A DNA stretch of 64,000 nt from Nocardia arthritidis NBRC 100137 (GTDB taxonomy: Bacteria > Actinomycetota > Actinomycetes > Mycobacteriales > Mycobacteriaceae), in contig NZ_BDBB01000017.1 in the NCBI RefSeq assembly GCF_001612765.1, forward strand, positions 62,001 through 126,000. Reading direction: 5' to 3'. The position numbers were made by a program, and so were the translations under genes. The notes beneath the pieces were generated by a model. It was not told the DNA's origin and made no database searches. It saw nothing but the letters and a program-made list of their open reading frames with translations. Of this stretch, positions 35,225-43,192 are shown in pieces; within the stretch, counting starts at the first letter, position 1; the number at the start of each line of letters is the position of its first letter.

Positions 35225-37306
35225 CTAGGTAGCAAGGAAGTTCGCCAGCAACGGTAAGCCGTAGGCGCTGAGGACCGACTCCGGGTGTGCCTGCACGCCC
35301 ATGACGGGGTGGGTTTTGTGTCGCACTCCCATGACGAGTCCGCTGCTCGTGCGAGCGGTGACCGCGAGCTCGTCGGGCAGAGTGTGGGGGTCGGCGACGA
35401 GGGAGTGGTACCTGCCCAACATGACCGGGCTCGGCAGCCCGGCCCAGAGCCCCGCGCCATCGTGGTACACCGCGGACCCCTTGCCATGCACGACCTCGGG
35501 AGCCTGGACGACCTCACCGCCATAGGCCTCCACGATGGCCTGGTGGCCAAGGCAGACACCCAGGATCGGCGTGGACGGGCCGAGACCCCGCACCAGGTCG
35601 ATGCACGCACCGGCCTGCTCCGGACTGCCGGGGCCTGGCGAGAGCAGTACGTGGCTGAGCCCGAGCTCTTTTCGCAGACGGATCGGGTCGTCCAGTTCGG
35701 GCGCGTCGTTTCGGATGACCTCGCACGCGGCGCCCAGGCGCTGTAGGTAGTCCACCAGGTTGTAGACGAACGAGTCATAGTTGTCGACGACGAGGACACG
35801 AGCGGGCCCCACCGCGGACGGTTTCGACAGGTCGGTGGTCCTCGAGCGATTGCGGTCTCGCGTCCACCCCGACACGATCGCGAGCCCGCCCGGGGTGGCA
35901 GGCCGCTGCGCACCGCCGTCATCCATCTGGTCGACGATCGAGCCGAGGTACGCCGAGGACTCCGCCTCGTCCATGCCACCCTTCAGGGCACCGCCCACTG
36001 CGGCCAACAGCGGCCCGGCCTTGGTGAGGCACTCAGCCCACTCCGCGGCCGGGTCGGAGTCGATGACGATCCCGCCGCCGACCCCCAAGGAGATCCGCTT
36101 CGCGGTGCTGTCAATCTCGAAGGTGCGAATGGCGACGTTCAACTCCAGCCCAATCCCGTGCAGGAGACCTCCGATCGCGCCGGTGTAGGCGGCGCGCCGG
36201 CTAGCCTCGAGCTCTGAGATGAGCTGGAGCGCTCGGACCTTGGGTGCACCGGTCACCGATCCGGGCGGGAAGGTCGCACGCAGCAGGTCACCGTCGGTGA
36301 CATCGGATCGCAGTTCGCCTTCGACGTCAGAGACAAGATGCCAGACCGCGTACGGCTCCGGACGCGGCTCGGCGGCTACCACAGTCCCCGGCACACACAC
36401 TCGGGCGAGATCGTTGCGCATCAGGTCGACGATCATCAGGTTCTCGGCACGGTCCTTCCCCGACCGCGCCAGACTCTCGGCGAGACGCTGATCGACGCCC
36501 GGGTCGGGATCGCGACACGCGGTTCCCTTGATCGGCGAGGTCAGAAGCCGCCGGCTGCGTCGCCGGAGGAAGAGCTCGGGGGAGAAGCTGACCACCGCTC
36601 CACCCGGCCAGGCGACGTAGGCCGCGAAGAGGGGCGCCAGCCGATCCACGCCTGCACAGAACAGTTCGGCTGGATGGCCGCGGAAGCTCGCCCGCAGTGC
36701 GGTGGTCAGGTTGACCTGGAACGCGTCGCCACGCCGAAGATGCTCGAGGACCTGTCTCACTGCACCCTGGTGCGCACGTCCCGAGCGCTCCGGGACGAAG
36801 GGAGTCAGCAGGTACGGCGTGCCGATACGTAGGCGCTCCGTGCGGGCCTTGATCAGGTCGACGACGCTGTCGGCCCAGTTGCGCAGTTCGAACTCGCCGC
36901 AGCCGCCCTCAGCCCACCATCGCCCCTCCCGGAGCCGCAGCGCGCGGTCGTAGTACCCGATCACATGCGTGGGGCCCGGCGGGGTCGTGCCCTGTCCCTG
37001 CTCGACGTCCTCGAGGTCATGAAGTAACTCATAGCCCCAGTAGCCGATCCATCCGCCGGCGAAGCAGTCGCCGACCTCGTCGTAGGTGGGGGCGTCGAGG
37101 ACGGCGAACGCGTCGCCGGCCGACGCCACTCGGCGACTCGGTTCAAAGGCGACCAGGGCTGCACCATGGCCCCAGCCATCACCGATGAGTGCGACCAGGC
37201 CCGCTCGGTCGCGGAGGGCCCTGATCAGCTCGGTGGGCGTGAGAGCGCGGTCGAGGGCGACCCTGGTCGCCGCATGAGGGCGAGGCGATCGACGAACCTC
37301 ACTCAC
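35225..37306 (-). CDS. pabAB: Fused aminodeoxychorismate synthase, PabB-PabA order
   Basis: A 693-residue protein from a GTG with GAGGAGG seven bases upstream. Residues 1-about 450 are the chorismate-binding part, with the lysine of LLTSPIKGTACRDPDPG that marks 4-amino-4-deoxychorismate synthases rather than anthranilate synthases. DRAENLMIVDLMRNDLARVC and FPPGSVTGAPKVRA follow. The C-terminal 200 residues are a class I glutamine amidotransferase: VDNYDSFVYNLVDYLQ, LSPGPGSPEQAG, the nucleophile in GVCLGHQAI and the His in GVQAHPES. It makes the p-aminobenzoate precursor of folate. Most actinobacterial fusions have the amidotransferase first, so this order is unusual. Confidence 0.9.
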   Translation of the reverse strand: MSEVRRSPRPHAATRVALDRALTPTELIRALRDRAGLVALIGDGWGHGAALVAFEPSRRVASAGDAFAVLDAPTYDEVGDCFAGGWIGYWGYELLHDLEDVEQGQGTTPPGPTHVIGYYDRALRLREGRWWAEGGCGEFELRNWADSVVDLIKARTERLRIGTPYLLTPFVPERSGRAHQGAVRQVLEHLRRGDAFQVNLTTALRASFRGHPAELFCAGVDRLAPLFAAYVAWPGGAVVSFSPELFLRRRSRRLLTSPIKGTACRDPDPGVDQRLAESLARSGKDRAENLMIVDLMRNDLARVCVPGTVVAAEPRPEPYAVWHLVSDVEGELRSDVTDGDLLRATFPPGSVTGAPKVRALQLISELEASRRAAYTGAIGGLLHGIGLELNVAIRTFEIDSTAKRISLGVGGGIVIDSDPAAEWAECLTKAGPLLAAVGGALKGGMDEAESSAYLGSIVDQMDDGGAQRPATPGGLAIVSGWTRDRNRSRTTDLSKPSAVGPARVLVVDNYDSFVYNLVDYLQRLGAACEVIRNDAPELDDPIRLRKELGLSHVLLSPGPGSPEQAGACIDLVRGLGPSTPILGVCLGHQAIVEAYGGEVVQAPEVVHGKGSAVYHDGAGLWAGLPSPVMLGRYHSLVADPHTLPDELAVTARTSSGLVMGVRHKTHPVMGVQAHPESVLSAYGLPLLANFLAT

Positions 37307-37390
37307 CCTGAGTCCTCCTCTCGGCTGGGGGTGATGTCGTCGAAAGGGCCGCGCTGCGCACGCCTCGTAACACCCCTTGGCTCAGTCTGT

Positions 37391-37406
37391 ATGAATATGA
37401 TTACAT
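37391..37406. promoter_or_regulatory. Near-match PadR-type site, pabAB side
   Basis: ATGAATATGATTACAT differs by one base from ATGT-N8-ACAT. It lies 85 bases before the pabAB start in the region shared with the gentisate dioxygenase gene. TGTA and TACA words at the same place make a second dyad. On its own it is weak, but a perfect site lies about 90 bases away. Confidence 0.5.
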
Positions 37407-37493
37407 ATTTCCCAGTCGGGCGTCACTGCCCGGCTACGACCCCCCGGGAGGCGCGTCCTGTGCCATTGGCGTACGTCACACCCGGGAGTATTT

Positions 37494-37509
37494 ATGTGCA
37501 TACTGACAT
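37494..37509. promoter_or_regulatory. PadR-type operator before gentisate dioxygenase
   Basis: ATGTGCATACTGACAT fits ATGT-N8-ACAT exactly, and flanking bases extend the dyad to TATGT/ACATA. It ends 22 bases before the GTG of the dioxygenase gene, where a bound repressor would block transcription or early elongation. The same pattern recurs before three other units in this window. Confidence 0.75.
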
Positions 37510-37531
37510 AGTGCAGAGAAAGGAGATGCGG

Positions 37532-38614
37532 GTGACGACTCAGCAGGACGTCCCTGCCGGTGCCGGCGGCACCGTCGAGGACCCTTATGCCGCGATCGAG
37601 CAACTCGGGACGGCGCCGTTGTGGCGCTACTACGGCAACGTGCTGCCCAAAGAACCCGAGCCGCAGGCCGTGCCGTATCTGTGGAGATACGCCGCGCTGC
37701 GGCCCTATCTGCTCCGGTTCCTCGACGAACTCTCGCTCGAGGAGGCCGAGCGCCGGGTGCTGATGCTGATCAACCCCGGCCTGCAGGAGCCGCCCGCCAC
37801 GACGACCACTCTCTACGCGGGCCTGCAGATCATCGGTCCCGGCGAGACCGCGCAGGCACACCGGCACACCTCGAACGCCTTCCGGTACGTCATCGAGGGC
37901 TACGGGGCCTACACCACGGTCAACGGGGAGCGGGTGCACATGCACCCCGGTGACCTCCTGCTCACGCCGAACTGGCACTGGCACGACCACTACCACGAGG
38001 GCGACGGGCCCATGGTGTGGCTCGACGCGCTGGACTACCCGCTGACGACCAACTGCCTGGACGTCAACTTCTTCGAACTCTACGGCGACCGCTCGCAGAA
38101 GAGCTCAGTGCCCGACGACCTGTCCTCCCGCCAGTTCATCCACGGCCAGCTCTCGCCGGCCTGGGAGGTGGCACACACCGATGCCTCTCCGGTCGGCAAC
38201 TACCCGTGGGCGGAGACCAGGCGGGCGTTCGACGCCATCGGCGACGACGCCGAGGGCAGCGCCGCCGAAGGGGTGCTGCTGGAGTACAAGAACCCGATCA
38301 CCGGCGGCCCGGTGCTGCCCACCATGGGGTGCCGGGTCAGCAGGCTGCGACCCGGGTTCCGGGGCGTCGCGGTCCGGCGCACCTCGAGCGCGATCTACCA
38401 CGTCGTGCAGGGGTCGGGTGTCGCCCAGGTCGGGGGGACGCAGCTCGACTGGACCGACAAAGACGTCTTCGCCGTCCCGCCGTGGCAGCGCTTCGAACTC
38501 CGCAACGCCAGCGACACCGAGGACGCCTACCTGTTCAGCTTCACCAACGAGCCGGTCCTGCGCGCACTGGGCTTCTTCCGCGAGGAACTGCCCGACGATG
38601 CCGGACCAGCCTGA
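37532..38614 (+). CDS. Gentisate 1,2-dioxygenase-family bicupin
   Basis: A 360-residue double-cupin Fe(II) dioxygenase that would open gentisate (2,5-dihydroxybenzoate) or a related ring to a maleylpyruvate-type product. The N-terminal cupin has the iron ligands in AQAHRHTSNAFRYVIEGYGA and NWHWHDHYHEG. The second cupin includes SSAIYHVVQGSGVAQVGG. The GTG at 37532 is chosen because AAAGGAG lies six bases upstream, whereas the ATG at 37526 touches that site directly. Fumarylpyruvate hydrolase follows 12 bases later. Salicylate or 1-hydroxy-2-naphthoate dioxygenases belong to the same family and cannot be excluded. Confidence 0.87.
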   Translation: MTTQQDVPAGAGGTVEDPYAAIEQLGTAPLWRYYGNVLPKEPEPQAVPYLWRYAALRPYLLRFLDELSLEEAERRVLMLINPGLQEPPATTTTLYAGLQIIGPGETAQAHRHTSNAFRYVIEGYGAYTTVNGERVHMHPGDLLLTPNWHWHDHYHEGDGPMVWLDALDYPLTTNCLDVNFFELYGDRSQKSSVPDDLSSRQFIHGQLSPAWEVAHTDASPVGNYPWAETRRAFDAIGDDAEGSAAEGVLLEYKNPITGGPVLPTMGCRVSRLRPGFRGVAVRRTSSAIYHVVQGSGVAQVGGTQLDWTDKDVFAVPPWQRFELRNASDTEDAYLFSFTNEPVLRALGFFREELPDDAGPA

Positions 38615-38626
38615 GAGGAGTGCTGC

Positions 38627-39505
38627 GTGCGTTTCGTAGTGTTCGCCGGGAACTGCCTCGGCCTGGTGCAGGGCGACGACGTGGTCGACGTGACCGCCCT
38701 CGTCCCGGGACCCATCGGCCCGGCAGGCCCGCTGCACCAACTCATCGAGTCCGGCGCCGCGACCGGGTGGAGGCCCGAGCAGCTCGAAGGGCTGCCTCGA
38801 CAGGCCTTCGTCGAGATCACGGTCGCCGCACCGTTTCCCCGGCCCCCGAAGATCATCGGTGCCCCGGTCAACTACCTCGACCACAAGGCCGAGATGTCCG
38901 AGACCCACTCCATCGCCGACCTCGGCGTCTTCCTCAAGGCGAGCTCGTCGGTCATCGGTCCGGGCGAGCAGGTCCGCCTGCCCTACGGTGACAAGCGAAT
39001 CGACCAGGAGGGTGAGCTCGCTCTCGTGATCGGTCGAACGGCCAAGGACGTGCCCGCCGAGCGGGCGCTCGAGCACGTCTTCGGCTACACCTGCGGTCTG
39101 GACATGACCGTCCGCTCGTCCGAAGACCGCTCCACCCGCAAGTCGTTCGACACCTTCACTCCGCTCGGACCGGTGGTGGTGACCGGCGACGAGCTCGGAG
39201 ACCCGGGCTCCCTTCAGCTGGAGACACGGGTCAACGGGACCGTACGCCAGCGCACGTCAACCGCTGACCTGATCTTCGGCGTTGCCGAACTCGTCGCCTA
39301 TTCCAGCTCGGTGATGACACTGTGGCCGGGAGACGTCATCCTCACCGGCACCCCGGCGGGTGTCGGACAGGTGCATGACGGCGACAGCGTCGAGGTCGAG
39401 ATCAGCGGCATCGGCACGCTCGCGGTGGGGGTGACCGGTGCGTCAGCGCGTCCCTACGGCCAGCGCCCCGGGCTCGCCGTGAGGTCGGCGAGCACGTCCG
39501 GCTGA
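38627..39505 (+). CDS. FAH-family hydrolase, probable fumarylpyruvate/maleylpyruvate hydrolase
   Basis: A 292-residue FAH-fold enzyme from a GTG with GAGAGGAG six bases upstream. Motifs are GAPVNYLDHKAEMSETHS, RIDQEGELALVIGRTAKDVP, FGYTCGLDMTVRSSE, KSFDTFTPLGPVVV and LTGTPAGVGQVHDGD. Paired with gentisate dioxygenase it should split fumarylpyruvate or maleylpyruvate to pyruvate plus fumarate or malate. No separate maleylpyruvate isomerase gene is seen nearby, so either one lies elsewhere or this enzyme works directly on maleylpyruvate. Confidence 0.87.
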   Translation: MRFVVFAGNCLGLVQGDDVVDVTALVPGPIGPAGPLHQLIESGAATGWRPEQLEGLPRQAFVEITVAAPFPRPPKIIGAPVNYLDHKAEMSETHSIADLGVFLKASSSVIGPGEQVRLPYGDKRIDQEGELALVIGRTAKDVPAERALEHVFGYTCGLDMTVRSSEDRSTRKSFDTFTPLGPVVVTGDELGDPGSLQLETRVNGTVRQRTSTADLIFGVAELVAYSSSVMTLWPGDVILTGTPAGVGQVHDGDSVEVEISGIGTLAVGVTGASARPYGQRPGLAVRSASTSG

Positions 39506-39534
39506 GCGAGGGCGCCACCGAACCGACTCTCGAC

Positions 39535-39569
39535 GACGGCCGGGTAGGAATTGCGGCTACCCGGCCGTC
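39535..39569. terminator. Rho-independent terminator after the gentisate operon
   Basis: A perfect 13-base stem, GACGGCCGGGTAG with CTACCCGGCCGTC, has a nine-base loop and is followed by T-rich TGCTTGTCTT. It starts 29 bases after the fumarylpyruvate hydrolase stop, so the two-gene gentisate unit ends here and the O-demethylase operon needs its own promoter. Confidence 0.85.
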
Positions 39570-39599
39570 TGCTTGTCTTCGCGTTGTGGATGTGCGGAG

Positions 39600-39800
39600 C
39601 GCGGGGGTGTCGACCGCGTCCGGGCGAACGGGCACACCGGCCAGTACCTGCGCCTTGATCAGCAACTCGCGGCGTTCGGAATCGGCCCGGGAGTCCCAGG
39701 TGATGCCGCCACCGGAGCCGTACACCGACGCCCCCGTCCGCCGATCGACCACAGCGGTCCGGATCGCGACCGAGAAACGCGCGCGAAAGGCCGTCGAACC
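39600..39800 (-). pseudogene. Second pabB (chorismate-binding) C-terminal fragment
   Basis: The reverse strand reads FRARFSVAIRTAVVDRRTGA and SVYGSGGGITWDSRADSERR, ending LLIKAQVLAG. This is the final substrate-binding segment of a PabB/chorismate-utilising enzyme, but not a copy of the intact pabAB text, which reads RISLGVGGGIVIDSDPAAEW there. It is a remnant of a different aminodeoxychorismate synthase that once lay beside the O-demethylase genes. Confidence 0.72.
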
Positions 39801-39922
39801 GCGCCGACGGGCCACCCACGACCGGTTCCCCTGGGCGGTGTGGGGTGTTCGCGCAGCGGTGACGCGCCCGTCGACGGGGGTTGTGGATCCGCAAGTCTTG
39901 ACACGTCCACCATCACATGAGA

Positions 39923-39938
39923 ATGTATGTCGAGACAT
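39923..39938. promoter_or_regulatory. PadR-type operator before the O-demethylase operon
   Basis: ATGTATGTCGAGACAT matches ATGT-N8-ACAT. It overlaps a longer perfect palindrome, GTATGTCGAGACATAC (39925-39940). It is about 200 bases upstream of the first O-demethylase start and is the only such element in this intergenic region. A long leader is implied. Confidence 0.72.
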
Positions 39939-40134
39939 ACGTAAGTGACTTCTGCAGGCAGTGAAGGTTCAAATATGACCGGCGTCGTGCAGTGGGGCTG
40001 GGCCGAAAGCGCCCGGCTCCTGCGGCGCTGCTTCCGAACCGGACCGTCGCGAAGCGGTGCGCCCCAGGTGGCACCGGATTCCCGGGGAACCGACCACGTT
40101 CGTGACCTCATGACACCGAGAGGAACTTGCCACC

Positions 40135-41562
40135 ATGGGCACTGACGCCACGGCTACCTCGCTCCAGGATCTGATCGACACCAAGCCCGATCTGGTCGAC
40201 TACATGTACAACGACGCCCCGGGTGCGCACAGCCGCACGCGAGCCGACCTGTCACCGGTCCCGGTCGAGTTCACGAACTGGCGCGACGAGCAGCGCTCGT
40301 GGCGGGAGACCGCAGTCCTGTTCGACCAGTCCCACCACATGCCCGAGCTGTTCGTGAAGGGGCCGGACGCGCGCCGGTTCCTCAGCACGATCGCGGTCAA
40401 CAGCCTGGCCAACCTCGACACCACCCGCGCGAAGCAGATCATCGGTGTCAACCCGCGCGGGCAGGTGATCGGCGACTGCATCCTCTACGACCTCGGCCAG
40501 GAGACCTTCGAGCTGGTCAGCGGCACTCCATTACTGAACTGGATCGAATATCAGGCGCAGGCGGGGGAGTGGGACGTCACGCTTGAGCGCGACAACAACA
40601 CGTCGGACAACCCGACCGGGAAGCGCACGAAGTTCCGCTTCCAGCTCGACGGCCCGAACGCGAGTGCGATCTTCGACGAGGTCGTCGAGGGCGGCGCCCC
40701 GGAGATCAAGTTCTTCCGCGTGGCCACGGTGAAGATCGCCGGCGTCGAGGTGCTGGCCCTGCGCCATGGGATGGCCGGCCACAAGGGCGTTGAGCTGTCC
40801 GGAGTGTACGCGGAAGGCGAGCGGGTCCGGCAGGCCATCCTCGAGGCCGGCGCCCGACACGGCCTGCTGCAGGGCGGGACCAAGGCCTACTTCAGCACCC
40901 TCTACGAGAGCGGCTGGCTGGCCTACCCCATGCCCGCGATCTACACCGGCGACGAGCTGCGCGCCTACCGCGAGTGGCTGCCCGCCGATGGGTGGGAGGG
41001 CCGGTTCCAGATCGCCGGCAGCTTCAAGACCTCGAATATCGAGGACTACTACGCCACCCCCTTCGACCTCGGCTACGGCCACATCGTGAAGTTCGACCAC
41101 GACTTCATCGGCCGTGCGGCCCTGGAGGAGCTGGCCAAAACGCCCAAGCGGGTCAAGGTCACGCTGGTCTGGAACAGCGACGACGTGGTCAGCATCTTCC
41201 GCTCGCTGTTCGAGGACGACATCCCGTACAAGTACCTGGAGCTGCCAGTCGCCGACTACGGCAGCCTCATGCAGCGAGACGAGGTGCGCACGCCCGACGG
41301 CACGCCGATCGGACTGTCCACCTACTGCGGCTACAGCGGCAACGAACGCAAGTTCCTGTCGTTGGCGATGATCGACGTCGAGCACGCGACTCCCGGCACC
41401 GAGGTCACCCTGCTCTGGGGTGAGTCCGACGGCGGATCACGCAAGCCGCGCGTCGAGAAGCACCGCCAGCTGCTACTGCGCGCCACCGTTGCGTCCGCGC
41501 CCTACGCCGTCGCGGTGCAGGCGATGCAGCGCTCGACTCTGGGCGCGTCGCACTCTGCTTGA
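40135..41562 (+). CDS. THF-dependent aryl O-demethylase (LigM/Dmt type), first copy
   Basis: A 475-residue GcvT-fold protein of the aminomethyltransferase family. It moves a methyl group from an aromatic methoxyl to tetrahydrofolate, leaving a phenol and 5-methyl-THF. Length and layout fit vanillate/3-O-methylgallate demethylase LigM and dicamba demethylase Dmt, not the 360-residue glycine-cleavage protein. Motifs shared with the next gene are LFDQSHHM, LRHGMAG, PAIYTGDELRAYREWL and SNIEDYYATPFDLGYG. AGAGGAA precedes the ATG. The linked metF, folD and purU genes recycle the cofactor, which strongly supports O-demethylation. Confidence 0.85.
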   Translation: MGTDATATSLQDLIDTKPDLVDYMYNDAPGAHSRTRADLSPVPVEFTNWRDEQRSWRETAVLFDQSHHMPELFVKGPDARRFLSTIAVNSLANLDTTRAKQIIGVNPRGQVIGDCILYDLGQETFELVSGTPLLNWIEYQAQAGEWDVTLERDNNTSDNPTGKRTKFRFQLDGPNASAIFDEVVEGGAPEIKFFRVATVKIAGVEVLALRHGMAGHKGVELSGVYAEGERVRQAILEAGARHGLLQGGTKAYFSTLYESGWLAYPMPAIYTGDELRAYREWLPADGWEGRFQIAGSFKTSNIEDYYATPFDLGYGHIVKFDHDFIGRAALEELAKTPKRVKVTLVWNSDDVVSIFRSLFEDDIPYKYLELPVADYGSLMQRDEVRTPDGTPIGLSTYCGYSGNERKFLSLAMIDVEHATPGTEVTLLWGESDGGSRKPRVEKHRQLLLRATVASAPYAVAVQAMQRSTLGASHSA

Positions 41563-41641
41563 CCCCGGTCCAGGGGCCCGCCCGGTCGGCGGTGCCTGGA
41601 CACTCCACCAACCTTGTCGCTTCCCCGCAGGAGGTTTCATC

Positions 41642-43063
41642 ATGGCTGCTCAGAATCTGCAGGAGATCCTCGCCGAGTCCGGCGACATCGTCGGGCTGCT
41701 GCGCAACTCGCAGGTCGGGCCGTACAACTACCCGGCCGTCACGGCTGAGTACCACAACTGGATCAACGAGCAGACTGCGTGGCGCAACGCGGTCGTGCTC
41801 ATGGACCAGACCCACCACATGGACTCGGTCTTCGTCCGGGGCAAGGACGCGTTCCGGCTGTTCGCAGAGACCGCTTTCACCTCGGTCAAGTTCCCGGTGA
41901 ACGTCGCCAAGCAGTACATCCCCGCCACGCCCGCCGGGCACGTGATCGGCGACGGAATCATGCACCGCGAGGCCGAGGACGAGCTGGTCTACGTTGGCCG
42001 CTCCGCTGCCGCCGACTGGCTGCTGTTCCACGCCGAGACCGGCGGCTACGACGTCGACGTGACCGTGGACCGCCGGTCGCCGATGAACCCGCTAGGTCAG
42101 CAGGTCACCCGCACCTTCTGGCGATTCCAGATTCAGGGCCCGCGCGCCTGGGACGTGATCGAGAAGATCAACGGTGAACCGGTCGAGAAGCTGAAGTTCT
42201 TCCACGAGGACTGGCTGACCGTGGCCGGGGTCAAGGCCCGGACCCTGCGCCACGGCATGGCAGGCGCCGCGGGACTCGAGCTGTGGGGCCCCTACGACTC
42301 GTACATCCCGGTCCGCGAGGCCATCCTGGAGGCCGGTGCCGAGTTCGGCATCGTCCCCGTCGGCGCCCGCGCCTACCCCCCTGCCGCCCTGGAGTCGGGC
42401 TGGGTGTCGGCGCCGCTGCCCGCGATCTACACCGGCGACGAGCTGCGCGCCTACCGTGAGTGGCTCTCGCCGCAGAGCTACGAGGCGGTGCTGTCCCTGG
42501 CCGGCAGCTTCGTCTCCGGCAATATCGAGGACTACTACCTGTCCCCGTGGGACCTCGGGTACGGCTCGTTCATCAAGTTCGACCACGACTTCATCGGCCG
42601 TGAGGCCCTGGAGCGAGCGGCCGGGCAGACCCACCGGCGCAAGGTGACGCTCGAGTGGAACGCCGAGGACGTCAAGCGGATCCTCGGCTCGGTCGTGGAC
42701 GTCGACGGTCCGCGGTACAAGTACCTCGACCTCCCGCTGGCCAACTACGGTTTCGCGGGCTACGACACCGTGCTCGACGCGGACGGCAACCAGGTCGGGG
42801 TGTCGCTGAACAACGTCGGCTACACCGCCAACGCGCGCCGAGTACTGTCCATGGGCTCGATCGACGCCGACGTGCCCGAGGGCGCGGAGCTGACCCTTGT
42901 CTGGGGCGAGCCCGACGGCGGCACCGGAAAGACCAACGTCGAGCCGCACGAGCAGACCACCGTGCGCGTCGTGGTCAGCCCTGCGCCGTTCTCCTCGGTC
43001 GCCCGGGCCGAGTACCAGGCGGGTTGGCGGACCGGCTACTCGAAGCTCGATCCGGCGCGCTGA
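41642..43063 (+). CDS. THF-dependent aryl O-demethylase (LigM/Dmt type), second copy
   Basis: A 473-residue paralogue of the preceding protein, clearly diverged, with MDQTHHM, LRHGMAGAAGLELWGP, PAIYTGDELRAYREWLSPQS and GNIEDYYLSPWDLGYGSFIK. An AGGAGG site precedes the ATG. The 79-base gap from the first copy suggests co-transcription. Two paralogues could act on two methoxyl positions of one substrate, on two substrates, or as a heteromer. The residues between the shared motifs differ enough to allow different aromatic pockets. Confidence 0.85.
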   Translation: MAAQNLQEILAESGDIVGLLRNSQVGPYNYPAVTAEYHNWINEQTAWRNAVVLMDQTHHMDSVFVRGKDAFRLFAETAFTSVKFPVNVAKQYIPATPAGHVIGDGIMHREAEDELVYVGRSAAADWLLFHAETGGYDVDVTVDRRSPMNPLGQQVTRTFWRFQIQGPRAWDVIEKINGEPVEKLKFFHEDWLTVAGVKARTLRHGMAGAAGLELWGPYDSYIPVREAILEAGAEFGIVPVGARAYPPAALESGWVSAPLPAIYTGDELRAYREWLSPQSYEAVLSLAGSFVSGNIEDYYLSPWDLGYGSFIKFDHDFIGREALERAAGQTHRRKVTLEWNAEDVKRILGSVVDVDGPRYKYLDLPLANYGFAGYDTVLDADGNQVGVSLNNVGYTANARRVLSMGSIDADVPEGAELTLVWGEPDGGTGKTNVEPHEQTTVRVVVSPAPFSSVARAEYQAGWRTGYSKLDPAR

Positions 43064-43089
43064 TTCGGACCCGGGACCGGCGCGACGAA

Positions 43090-43119
43090 AGAGCGGCCCA
43101 CGCCGCGCCGGCCCGCTCT
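43090..43119. terminator. Hairpin between O-demethylase genes and metF
   Basis: AGAGCGG pairs with CCGCTCT across 16 bases, with extra GC pairing inside. It lies 27 bases after the second O-demethylase stop and before a new operator and promoter region, so it probably ends or weakens the upstream transcript. There is no long T-run. Confidence 0.55.
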
Positions 43120-43148
43120 ATCCCATTTACACGGACTGCGAAGAATGT

Positions 43149-43164
43149 ATGTAACTTCTTACAT
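43149..43164. promoter_or_regulatory. PadR-type operator before metF-folD-purU
   Basis: ATGTAACTTCTTACAT is a perfect dyad: ATGTAA and TTACAT around four bases, hence ATGT-N8-ACAT. It ends 28 bases before the metF start. Placement and sequence match the sites before the gentisate, O-demethylase and folP units. Confidence 0.78.
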
Positions 43165-43192
43165 TTATTGTTGAGGCTGCAGTAAAGGAACG

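Noticed and set aside
35225..37306. Anthranilate synthase (TrpEG) or PhzE for the chorismate enzyme
   Set aside because: The PIKGT lysine marks aminodeoxychorismate synthases and the neighbours are folate genes, although domain order resembles TrpEG/PhzE.
40135..43063. Glycine-cleavage T protein (gcvT) for the two GcvT-fold genes
   Set aside because: They are about 475 residues, have no gcvH or gcvP nearby, and sit with metF, purU and gentisate genes, which fits LigM/Dmt-type O-demethylases.
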